NCBI GenBank assembly: GCA_965200685.1
Contig: OZ241379.1
Coordinates: forward strand, 4,030,001-4,094,000
Length of the DNA: 64,000 nucleotides
Source: Bin5 sp965200685
Lineage (GTDB): Bacteria > Chloroflexota > Anaerolineae > Caldilineales > Caldilineaceae
Reading direction: 5' to 3'
Below the pieces are notes generated by a model that made no database searches, was not told the origin of the DNA, and saw nothing but the letters and a program-made list of their open reading frames with translations. This document shows, piece after piece, positions 17,387-23,811 of the stretch. Numbering within the stretch: the stretch's first letter is position 1; each line of letters begins with the position of its first letter. The translations under genes were made by a program, and so were the position numbers.

Positions 17387-17407
17387 TGGATAACGGTTGC
17401 ATTCCCG
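17387..17407. promoter_or_regulatory. Candidate operator, copy 1 (GGATAACGGTTGCATTCCCG)
   Basis: A 21-bp word repeated with one mismatch at 21216-21236. Its core, GTAACCGTTAT-like on the opposite strand, resembles LacI/GalR family operators (paired half-sites around a central CG). In both places it lies 19-40 bp upstream of a minus-strand start codon with a ribosome site. Confidence 0.5.
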
Positions 17408-17452
17408 CTATCAGAAACCTGCAATCTATCTTTGTCAGTATCTTTCTACAGT

Positions 17453-18343
17453 TCAGCCCTTGAGGCCCGTCAAGGCAATGCCGCGTACAAAGTTCTTCTG
17501 AAATATCAAAAAGACGATCAACGGAGGAATTGAGACCAATACCGAGCCGGCCATAACGGCCTGATAGTCGGTGCCGCCAAAACGGTTGGCCATGCGGGCG
17601 ATGATCAGCGGTAGTGTTAGCTTTTCTTCATCATTTAGGACGATCAATGGCCACAGATAGGCATTGAAGGAACCCAGGAAAACAAAGATCGCCAGAGCAG
17701 AGAGAACGGGTTTGGTCAAAGGCACGATTATATTCCGATAAATGCCAAAATCCCCACTGCCGTCGATCTTGGCCGCATCGTACAATTCCCGTGGAATACC
17801 GTAGACGAACTGACGGCAAAGAAAAATCCCAAAAGATGAAAAGATGGACGGCACCCAAACGCCCCAGAGGCTGTTCAGTAGATTGAGCTCACGTATGACA
17901 ATGTACAGGGGGATCAGGAGCGTGAGAAAGGGTACCATGGTGGTTGACAGGACAAAATAGAAGAGGTAGTCGCGCCCAGGGAAATCCAGTCGGGCAAAGA
18001 CAAAGCCACCCATAGATGAGGTGAGGAGAACGCTGAGCACTGTGCCAGTGGTGATGATAATGCTGTTCACATAAGCGATGGGCAGATTGGCCCGGGTCGG
18101 ATCCATGACCATCTGATAGGCACTAAGGGTCCACTTTTGCGGCAGCAAGGTGACGGGAATACGCACAATATCGGCACCGGTCTTAAATGAGGAGAAGATC
18201 AACCAGAAAAAGGGATAGAACATGGCAAAGCTAATTGCCGCCAGTAACAGGAAGATCAGTGTTTTCACCCATTTTCCAGAAACAAGCCAACGGCGCACAT
18301 ACGAATTTGGCACCTCCAGCCTACCAGTATCAGCAGTTCTCAT
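17453..18343 (-). CDS. Carbohydrate ABC transporter permease (MalG-like)
   Basis: A 296-residue inner-membrane permease with six predicted helices. The EAA loop that contacts the ATPase is IPRELYDAAKIDGSGDFGIYRNIIVPLTKP (about 195-224), and the protein ends in VRGIALTGLKG, typical for MalG/UgpE-type CUT1 subunits. It is the last gene of a three-gene importer set behind the MalF-like permease (24 bp). No ATP-binding subunit follows, which is common in CUT1 systems that share one MsmK/UgpC ATPase. Confidence 0.92.
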   Translation of the reverse strand: MRTADTGRLEVPNSYVRRWLVSGKWVKTLIFLLLAAISFAMFYPFFWLIFSSFKTGADIVRIPVTLLPQKWTLSAYQMVMDPTRANLPIAYVNSIIITTGTVLSVLLTSSMGGFVFARLDFPGRDYLFYFVLSTTMVPFLTLLIPLYIVIRELNLLNSLWGVWVPSIFSSFGIFLCRQFVYGIPRELYDAAKIDGSGDFGIYRNIIVPLTKPVLSALAIFVFLGSFNAYLWPLIVLNDEEKLTLPLIIARMANRFGGTDYQAVMAGSVLVSIPPLIVFLIFQKNFVRGIALTGLKG

Positions 18344-18367
18344 GGCCTGTTCTCATAAGACATATCG

Positions 18368-19303
18368 TCAATGTTCCCATTCAACCTGCCAGCGACGGAG
18401 CTGAAAGATGGTCGCACCCAGCAATAGCACAAATATGATCAAAGAGACTGCCGAGCCATAGCCCAAGTTCAAGGCCCGAAAGCCCAGTTCATAGGTGTAG
18501 AGTGCGAGGGTGCGGGTGCTAAAGCCCGGCCCTGGCATCAGAAAGAACGGCTCAAACATCTGTACTGTTCCAATGACGCTAACCACCATCTGATACACCA
18601 ACACAGGCCGAATGAGAGGAAGAGTGATGCGAAAAAACATCTGCCAAAAACTGGCCCCATCTAGGCGGGCAGCTTCAAAGAGACTCTCGGGTACGTCGTT
18701 GATGCCGGCCAGAAAGAGTACGATACCCGTCCCTAGATGCGCCCAGATGATCACGACGGTAATCGCCCAGAGTGCCTGTTGTGGGCTGGCTAGAAATGGT
18801 TGTGCAGGCAGGCCAACACTGTGAAGCAGGGCGTTGATCGCACCGCCAGTGGGTCGATAGAGCCACCGCCATAGATAAATTGAAACAACCAGCGGTGTGA
18901 TCACGGGCAAATAATAGAGAGAGAGGTAGATATTCTGCCATTTGCCAAAAATCTGACTCAGAGCGAGGGCAAATAGCAAGGCCAAGGTCAGACCGATGGA
19001 AATCTCTACGATGGAAAACAGTGTTGTCTTCTGCAAGGCCAGCCAGAAGTACTGATCGGAAAAGGCCTTGGTGAAGTTGCGCAGGCCAACAAATTTAGGC
19101 GTGGTCAAGAAATCCCAGTTCTGGAAGGCCAGCCAGATGCCAGTACCAAAGGGAATGACGAAGATGATCGTATAAAACACGAGGATGGCAGCAGAATAGA
19201 ATAAGGCAAGAGGACTCGCCCGTCGAAATCGCCGCCAGACTCCACTCTGCTGCCCAGCGGCCGGTAGGATTTGTTTGCCGACGATTGAAGTGTCTTGGGT
19301 CAT
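18368..19303 (-). CDS. Carbohydrate ABC transporter permease (MalF/UgpA-like)
   Basis: A 311-residue permease with six hydrophobic helices after a basic N-terminal tail. The EAA loop is VPESLFEAARLDGASFWQMFFRITLPLIRP (about 207-236). It pairs with the MalG-like subunit next to it and receives sugar from the lipoprotein encoded at 19465-20805. About 160 bp separate it from the binding-protein gene; that stretch holds no gene. Confidence 0.92.
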   Translation of the reverse strand: MTQDTSIVGKQILPAAGQQSGVWRRFRRASPLALFYSAAILVFYTIIFVIPFGTGIWLAFQNWDFLTTPKFVGLRNFTKAFSDQYFWLALQKTTLFSIVEISIGLTLALLFALALSQIFGKWQNIYLSLYYLPVITPLVVSIYLWRWLYRPTGGAINALLHSVGLPAQPFLASPQQALWAITVVIIWAHLGTGIVLFLAGINDVPESLFEAARLDGASFWQMFFRITLPLIRPVLVYQMVVSVIGTVQMFEPFFLMPGPGFSTRTLALYTYELGFRALNLGYGSAVSLIIFVLLLGATIFQLRRWQVEWEH

Positions 19304-19464
19304 AAGGTCAGAAGAAAAGACAATGGAAGGAACGCAGACGTTTGCTGCCGGTCAGCGGGAAGTCTGCGCCCCTTTCTACTGGCAAGAGGGGAAGAACCTA
19401 CAGGTATCAGGCATATCTTTTGCCGCACCATATCGCAGACGATGGTGCGGCAAACTCATCAGAC

Positions 19465-20805
19465 TCAGCCTGCCAAACGTTCTCTCGCCTGATCTTCCTG
19501 TTCTTGCAGGTAGGCATCCATGTTGGCCAAGGCTTCCTGAATGCTGATCTCTTGACGCATGGCTCGGTCCAATTCACTGTTCGCTGGTCCGTGTTGCGCC
19601 ACATGATCTTGAGGATATCGAGCGACGGGCCACATGCTTTCGGCCACTCGTTTAGACATCAGACCATATTTGACATCTGCGATGCCGGGGTCGTTGTAGA
19701 CATCTTTAGAGGGAACAACACCGGAATAAAACTCTAGGGCCTGGAGCAGGGCACCATTGCTGACGATCAGCAAGGCAAAGTCGACGCCGGCATCCAGTTT
19801 GCCTGCATCATCCACTAGGCGTTTGGACAGTCCCCAACCGGCGACATGTTGAGGATAGAGGACAGTTTCGACGGCATTGGCCAAAGGCGGGGTGACGATA
19901 TTCTCGGCCGGCACCTCGGCCACATCGGTCTGAACACTAGCTGTCCAGGCACCGTCACCCCATATGGAGACCAACTGCTGGCTTACAGCTTCGAATTCGT
20001 TGGTAAATAATTCGAAATCACAGGTTTTGTGGGTCCAGTAGAGGTCATAGAGAACTTGAGCTGCAGCCTCCCCTTCAGCCGAAGTATGGGACCAGAGGCC
20101 GTTCTCCTTATCAAAGAAATCACCGCCCAATTGCCAGATGAAAGACCACAGCAGTTGATATTGGGAACTACGGGGCGAATAGCCAGAGCGGATGATCTTA
20201 GCATCGTCATTGGTTTCAGTCAGGGCGATGCCTGCTTCCACCACATCTTCATAGGTTGTAAAGGCCAGATGATCTATCGACTGTTCGTCCAAATGGTCAG
20301 TATTCACAGTCATAGCGGCCCCACGAATCCCCGCCAGCCAGGGCAGGTAGTAGACTTTGCCCCCTGGTGCGTCCACGGCCTGAAAGGCAGCGGGCCACAT
20401 CTTGTCCTCTAGGGCAGACGAGCCGCCGGCTGATTCGGTGATATCCAAGAATACTCGGGAGATATCCGTAGCCACCACCCAATCCGTATACATCATCATG
20501 ACATCACCTTCAGTGCCTGCCGCCACCGATGGCAACATCTTGGCCAGCAAATCTCCATAGCCAATCGCTTGGAGATCGACATTGACACTCCCGTGCTCTT
20601 TCTCAAATTCCGGCTTCACCCAGTTCATGATGCGATTCGCCCCGTCCCAATCCTGGTACCAGATCACTAGGTCGATGGGTTCCGCCTCATCTGCAATATC
20701 GGAAGTGCCCACTTGGGGGGCCACCGGGGTGCATGCAGCCAGCATAGTCAAAGCACTCATGCTGGCACTCACTTTAAGAAATTGACGACGACTTGACTTC
20801 TGCAT
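19465..20805 (-). CDS. Extracellular sugar-binding lipoprotein of the ABC importer
   Basis: A family 1 solute-binding protein of about 446 residues. The N-terminus shows a twin-arginine-type SRRQFLK followed by a hydrophobic stretch and the lipobox LAAC (Cys about 25), so it is exported, perhaps folded through Tat, and lipid-anchored. The mature part has the usual DLVIWYQDWDG and GAAMTVNTDHL segments. The start is ATG 20805 with a perfect AGGAGG eight bases upstream; the open frame runs 29 codons further. It is the first gene of the importer operon and is preceded by a near-consensus promoter. Substrate: a mono- or oligosaccharide by family only. Confidence 0.9.
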   Translation of the reverse strand: MQKSSRRQFLKVSASMSALTMLAACTPVAPQVGTSDIADEAEPIDLVIWYQDWDGANRIMNWVKPEFEKEHGSVNVDLQAIGYGDLLAKMLPSVAAGTEGDVMMMYTDWVVATDISRVFLDITESAGGSSALEDKMWPAAFQAVDAPGGKVYYLPWLAGIRGAAMTVNTDHLDEQSIDHLAFTTYEDVVEAGIALTETNDDAKIIRSGYSPRSSQYQLLWSFIWQLGGDFFDKENGLWSHTSAEGEAAAQVLYDLYWTHKTCDFELFTNEFEAVSQQLVSIWGDGAWTASVQTDVAEVPAENIVTPPLANAVETVLYPQHVAGWGLSKRLVDDAGKLDAGVDFALLIVSNGALLQALEFYSGVVPSKDVYNDPGIADVKYGLMSKRVAESMWPVARYPQDHVAQHGPANSELDRAMRQEISIQEALANMDAYLQEQEDQARERLAG

Positions 20806-20875
20806 GATTTCCTCCTGAAGGAATAACCTTACTGTGAAAAGAGGCTCAAAGATTCTGTTGGGGAATATAAAAATT

Positions 20876-20903
20876 AGTATAACAGCAAGCAATAGTCTGT
20901 CAA
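20876..20903 (-). promoter_or_regulatory. Sigma-70-type promoter of the sugar importer operon
   Basis: On the minus strand TTGACA (20898-20903) and TATACT (20876-20881) are separated by 16 bp. The transcript would begin about 65 bp before the start of the binding-protein gene. Confidence 0.65.
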
Positions 20904-20906
20904 GTC

Positions 20907-21197
20907 CTAAAAATTTACCGAGGATGATGGCTGTCTCGGATTCATCAAACCCTTGTACGAGATAGTCATAATCAGTACTGCTCTACGGGTTTCCGTACTC
21001 GCTCTGTCGAGTCGTTTTTGATGGTCTGTGAGAGGATAGCATAGATCGGGATCCTCCTGCAGCAGCGTCTTTGGCACGAGAAATTTTGACAGAAGAAATA
21101 GGGAAACAACGACAAAAATTTCTGTGCCAAACATGGTCGATGCCATGTTGGCCGGACCCATACCGATGATGCCGAGCCGGACCGCTGAACCATTCAT
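20907..21197 (-). pseudogene. Truncated Gfo/Idh/MocA dehydrogenase with inserted palindromic element
   Basis: The first codons, MNGSAVRLGIIGMGPANMAST, are a clear Rossmann N-terminus of a Gfo/Idh enzyme, with AGGAGG ahead of the ATG and an operator-like word further upstream. A 62-bp palindromic element (21070-21131) then interrupts it; it happens to leave the frame open. Afterwards TLLQEDPDL looks native, but from there the sequence no longer resembles the family and the frame ends at 20907, next to the promoter of the sugar importer. Only about 30 family-like residues remain of roughly 350. It is a remnant, not a working gene. Confidence 0.65.
21070..21131 (-). repeat. TTTTGRCAC palindromic element (63-bp type, reversed)
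   Basis: Starts TTTGGCACGAG and ends CTGTGCCAAA, with a diverged centre; it is in the opposite orientation to the other copies and lies inside the dehydrogenase remnant. Confidence 0.8.
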
Positions 21198-21215
21198 GTT
21201 TTCGGCCTCCTAACT

Positions 21216-21236
21216 TGGATAACGGTTACATTCCCG
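21216..21236. promoter_or_regulatory. Candidate operator, copy 2 (GGATAACGGTTACATTCCCG)
   Basis: Matches the word at 17387-17407 with one mismatch (A for G). It is 19 bp upstream of the start of the degraded Gfo/Idh gene at 21197, showing that the remnant once had the same control as the GNAT-led operon. The kinase fragment begins directly at its other edge. Confidence 0.5.
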
Positions 21237-21409
21237 TGTTGGCTGGGCCGACCGAAGCCACGGTCATTGGCAATGCGCTGGTCCAGCTGATCAGTTTAGG
21301 CGAATTGGCGCATCTCAAAGAAGGGCGTCAACGCGTTGCCAACAGCTACAGATTGGAGAGATTTGAGCCGCAGGGTGAATGGCGCAGCGTGAAGATGCCG
21401 GTAGTGTGA
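21236..21409 (+). pseudogene. C-terminal fragment of a rhamnulokinase-like FGGY kinase
   Basis: VLAGPTEATVIGNALVQLISLGELAHLKEG is the conserved end of rhamnulokinase (RhaB-type FGGY kinases), and the stop codon is in place at 21407-21409. The remaining roughly 420 N-terminal residues are absent: immediately upstream lies the operator-like word and a minus-strand gene start. It cannot be functional and records a deletion or rearrangement joint. Confidence 0.7.
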
Positions 21410-21415
21410 AACAAT

Positions 21416-21481
21416 TGGCCGGTAGGCACTGGCATAGCGTCCCCAGTCATCCGCGAAGGCAAAGACGATATTGGGCTGCAT
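21416..21481 (-). pseudogene. N-terminal fragment of a sulfatase
   Basis: The 22 codons MQPNIVFAFADDWGRYASAYRP are the typical start of type I sulfatases (metal-binding DD pair included), with a GAGGAG ribosome site upstream. The similarity stops abruptly where the kinase fragment begins, and the active-site Cys/Ser region is missing. Confidence 0.7.
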
Positions 21482-21511
21482 GGGTAACTCCTCTAGGTTA
21501 GTCAGCTACTG

Positions 21512-22279
21512 TTAGCCCTTCTTGCCCCGGGAGAACGAGACCCGCAAATGGCTGTCGGCCGCATGGCGCGCCCCAAGCCCATTCTCCAGACGCAACAGCT
21601 CCCGTTGGCGAGAGGTCAGATCAGGCAGCCAAGTTTCGTTGAAGCCATCATGGGGATCGACTTGGAAGATCAGCGCATTTTTGCGGTAGTGTCCGAACAG
21701 CGCATGGCGATTGGTGTCCGTCTGGTTGGTGCCACCACCGTGCCAGCACTGGCCATTGAAGACCAGGACACTCCCGGCCGGCGCAATCAATTGAAAGACA
21801 TGCTTCACCTCCATCCCATCGGGTGGGCCGGCCATCCCACTTTTGTGGGAGCCGGGCACAATGCGGGTACCACCGTTCTCGGGTGTAAAATCGTCAAGCA
21901 ACCAGACAGTATTGACCATCACCGGGGAGCCCATGGTCAGCAGGTCCGCGCGGATGTCGCTGTGCAACCCCTGCACAGGGTCCCCAGGCCGGACAATGCG
22001 TGCGTTCAGACTTCCCAAAATAATCTGCTTGCCCAGGACATATTCAATGACCGGTAGAGTGCGGGCGTGGTCAATGAGTGGGTGGAAGAGGGGATCGAGA
22101 GTGGGCAGATTGCTCACATGTCCGGCCTGGCCCAGAAAACGCTGCTCATCACCGATCTTCTCCGCCCACACCTCCAGAGAGGCCCGCAGATCCTGCACCT
22201 CGGCCGGGCTGAGTACATCTTCCAGCAGTGTGAAACCGTATACGTCCATTTCCCAAAATGCCTGTTGTAGGGCTGCCAT
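21512..22279 (-). CDS. Phytanoyl-CoA dioxygenase (PhyH) family protein
   Basis: A 255-residue Fe(II)/2-oxoglutarate oxygenase. The metal triad is readable as His106-x-Asp108 (GLHSDIRADL) and His180 (CWHGGGTNQ), with Arg191 (NRHALFGHYRK) placed to bind 2-oxoglutarate. In bacteria such enzymes hydroxylate small organic molecules, lipids or secondary metabolites; the substrate is unknown. It appears intact although it lies between a field of gene fragments and the interrupted alcohol dehydrogenase. A GAATTG stretch precedes the ATG and the ribosome site is weak. Confidence 0.88.
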   Translation of the reverse strand: MAALQQAFWEMDVYGFTLLEDVLSPAEVQDLRASLEVWAEKIGDEQRFLGQAGHVSNLPTLDPLFHPLIDHARTLPVIEYVLGKQIILGSLNARIVRPGDPVQGLHSDIRADLLTMGSPVMVNTVWLLDDFTPENGGTRIVPGSHKSGMAGPPDGMEVKHVFQLIAPAGSVLVFNGQCWHGGGTNQTDTNRHALFGHYRKNALIFQVDPHDGFNETWLPDLTSRQRELLRLENGLGARHAADSHLRVSFSRGKKG

Positions 22280-22422
22280 TTAATCAATTCCTTTGTATGC
22301 TTTGTGTGCTAGCGGTGGGCAGTGACCAATAAACTTCGCAAGGTTCAACAGATCATACCGCGCTTGGCCTGTCGTACTCTTCATTATTGGTATCTTTCCC
22401 AGTGCGATGAATTGCCAATCGA

Positions 22423-22484
22423 TTTGACACAGAAAATTTTGTCATTGTTACCATTATTTCTCTGTCAAAATTTCTCGTGCCAAA
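22423..22484 (+). repeat. TTTTGRCAC palindromic element (63-bp type)
   Basis: Copy with centre ATTGTTACCATTATTTCTCT. It lies directly after the stop codon of the duplicated alcohol dehydrogenase 3' end (22488-22590). Confidence 0.9.
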
Positions 22485-22487
22485 TTT

Positions 22488-22590
22488 TTACGTCCAAGGA
22501 TCGACAACGATCTTGGCAGCCTCCCCCCGTGCCAACAGTCCAAATGCCTCCTGAATCTGGCTCATAGGCAAGGAATGGCTGATCAGTCTA
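22488..22590 (-). pseudogene. Second copy of the alcohol dehydrogenase 3' end
   Basis: About 103 bp nearly identical to 22650-22752, encoding the last 33 residues (ending KIVVDPWT, stop) of the zinc dehydrogenase. It starts abruptly after a palindromic element and lacks any start. The two copies are offset by 159-162 bp but are followed by different element types. Confidence 0.85.
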
Positions 22591-22646
22591 TTTGACACAG
22601 AAAATTTTGTCCTCATTCAGATAAAGTCAAAATTTCTCGTGCCAAA
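22591..22646 (+). repeat. TTTTGRCAC palindromic element (57-bp type)
   Basis: Copy with centre CCTCATTCAGATAAA, lying between the two copies of the dehydrogenase 3' end and just after the stop codon of the first. Confidence 0.9.
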
Positions 22647-22784
22647 CTTTTACGTCCAAGGATCGACAACGATCTTGGCAGCCTCCCCCCGCGCCAACAG
22701 TCCAAATGCCTCCTGAATCTGGCTCATAGGCAAGGAATGGCTGATCAGTCTATCAATCAGGGGGGATTCGTGGATGACCTTCAT

Positions 22785-22847
22785 TTTTGGCACAGAAAAT
22801 TTTGTCATTGTTACCATTATTTCTCTGTCAAAATTTCTCGTGCCAAA
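22785..22847 (+). repeat. TTTTGRCAC palindromic element (63-bp type)
   Basis: Inserted in the dehydrogenase between the codons for YPK and MKV. Identical in layout to the copies at 13399-13461 and 27874-27936 (22-bp left end, 20-bp centre, 21-bp right end). Confidence 0.9.
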
Positions 22848-23183
22848 CTTTAGGATAGTCAGCCATATTGTAGAGCCAAGAGCCGACAACCATAAGCCCT
22901 TTGCGGATCAGGTCTGGGCTGACCCGGATGGACATCTCGTCGCTACATTCGCCGACAAAAGCCACCCGGCCCCGGCGGCGGGTGGCATCAATGCAGAGTC
23001 GTTCCGACGAGACCCGCCCAGAACAGTCAAGCGCGCAGTCCACTCCCCGTCCTGCGGTCAGCTCACGAATCTTCTCCAGAATGTACGGGGCGTTCGGGTC
23101 GAGCACAACTTCTGCGCCCATCTCTAGGGCAAGATTAGCCCGCCAAGGGGCCGGTTCTACCGCCAGCACCCGCGCATTACGAA

Positions 23184-23240
23184 TTTTGACACAGAAAATT
23201 TTGTCCTCATTCAGATAAAGTCAAAATTTCTCGTGTCAAA
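23184..23240 (+). repeat. TTTTGRCAC palindromic element (57-bp type)
   Basis: Inserted in the dehydrogenase between codons for NARF and RNAR; 22-bp left end, 14-bp centre, 21-bp right end. Its length is a multiple of three but both TGA codons it brings are in frame. Confidence 0.9.
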
Positions 23241-23811
23241 AACGGGCATTGACAACCGCACCTAGGCCCACCGGTCCGAGGCCGGTTATCAGCACGGTGT
23301 CCTGGGAGTTGACACCGATGGCCTCAAAGCCACCGAAGGACGCGCCGATGCCATCAATGGCCATGGTCGCCTTGGCATAGCTCACATTGTCAGGGATCTT
23401 TGGCAGCAGCCACGTCGATTTCAAGGCGTACTGAGCGAAGGTGCCATTGCCAGCCGTAGAGCCATGAAAGGCGGCGAAATCGTAGGTATCTTCACAGTAG
23501 ATGTAATCCCCGCCCATGCAGTGGTGACAACGTCCACAGGGATTCTGTGGTAGAATCACAACCCGGTCCCCGACTTTGACCGGCCCTTCCTCGGCAATGG
23601 CCACCACCTCTCCCACCCCTTCATGGCCCATCACGGCTGGGTTGTGGCCGGCCAGCCAGGCTTTGTATTCGGTGCAGATGGCAGATGCATGGACTTTGAC
23701 AAGTGCCCAATCTGCTTTCGGCTGAGGGTCGGGCATATCTTGAAACGCCACCTGCCGCTCACCTGATATGATTGTCTGAATCATCAGATCGACTCCTTTG
23801 TCTCGATTGCT

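Larger units (their letters stand above)
22650..23784 (-). pseudogene. Zinc-dependent alcohol/polyol dehydrogenase interrupted by two palindromic elements
   Basis: Three segments read as one medium-chain dehydrogenase. Segment 1 (23239-23784, 182 residues) carries Cys37, His54-Glu55 and the structural-zinc cysteines 83, 86, 89 and 97. Segment 2 (22849-23181) has the rest of the NAD-binding domain. Segment 3 (22650-22784) is the C-terminus. A 57-bp element (23184-23240) separates 1 from 2, with in-frame TGA codons; a 63-bp-type element (22785-22847) separates 2 from 3 and shifts the frame. Removing 57 bp joins ...VVNARF to RNARVLAVEP, and removing 61 bp joins ...ADYPKV to MKVIHESP; both match the continuity of the family. 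The rebuilt protein has about 338 residues, the normal length, so little or no gene sequence was lost. As it stands it cannot give a full-length product by ordinary translation. Confidence 0.8.

Noticed and set aside
20907..21131. Reading of the element as a membrane-helix protein segment
   Set aside because: The open frame through the reversed element is a by-product of its AT-rich palindrome; the same translation occurs at other copies in unrelated contexts.
22650..22889. 79-codon open frame reading through a palindromic element into the dehydrogenase end
   Set aside because: The upstream part is out of frame with the dehydrogenase and encoded by element sequence; only the C-terminal 44 residues are meaningful.
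13374..23240. CRISPR-like array from the repeated TTTTGRCAC sequences
   Set aside because: Copies are irregularly spaced over kilobases, lie in genes and spacers, and have no unique spacers of constant length or cas genes.
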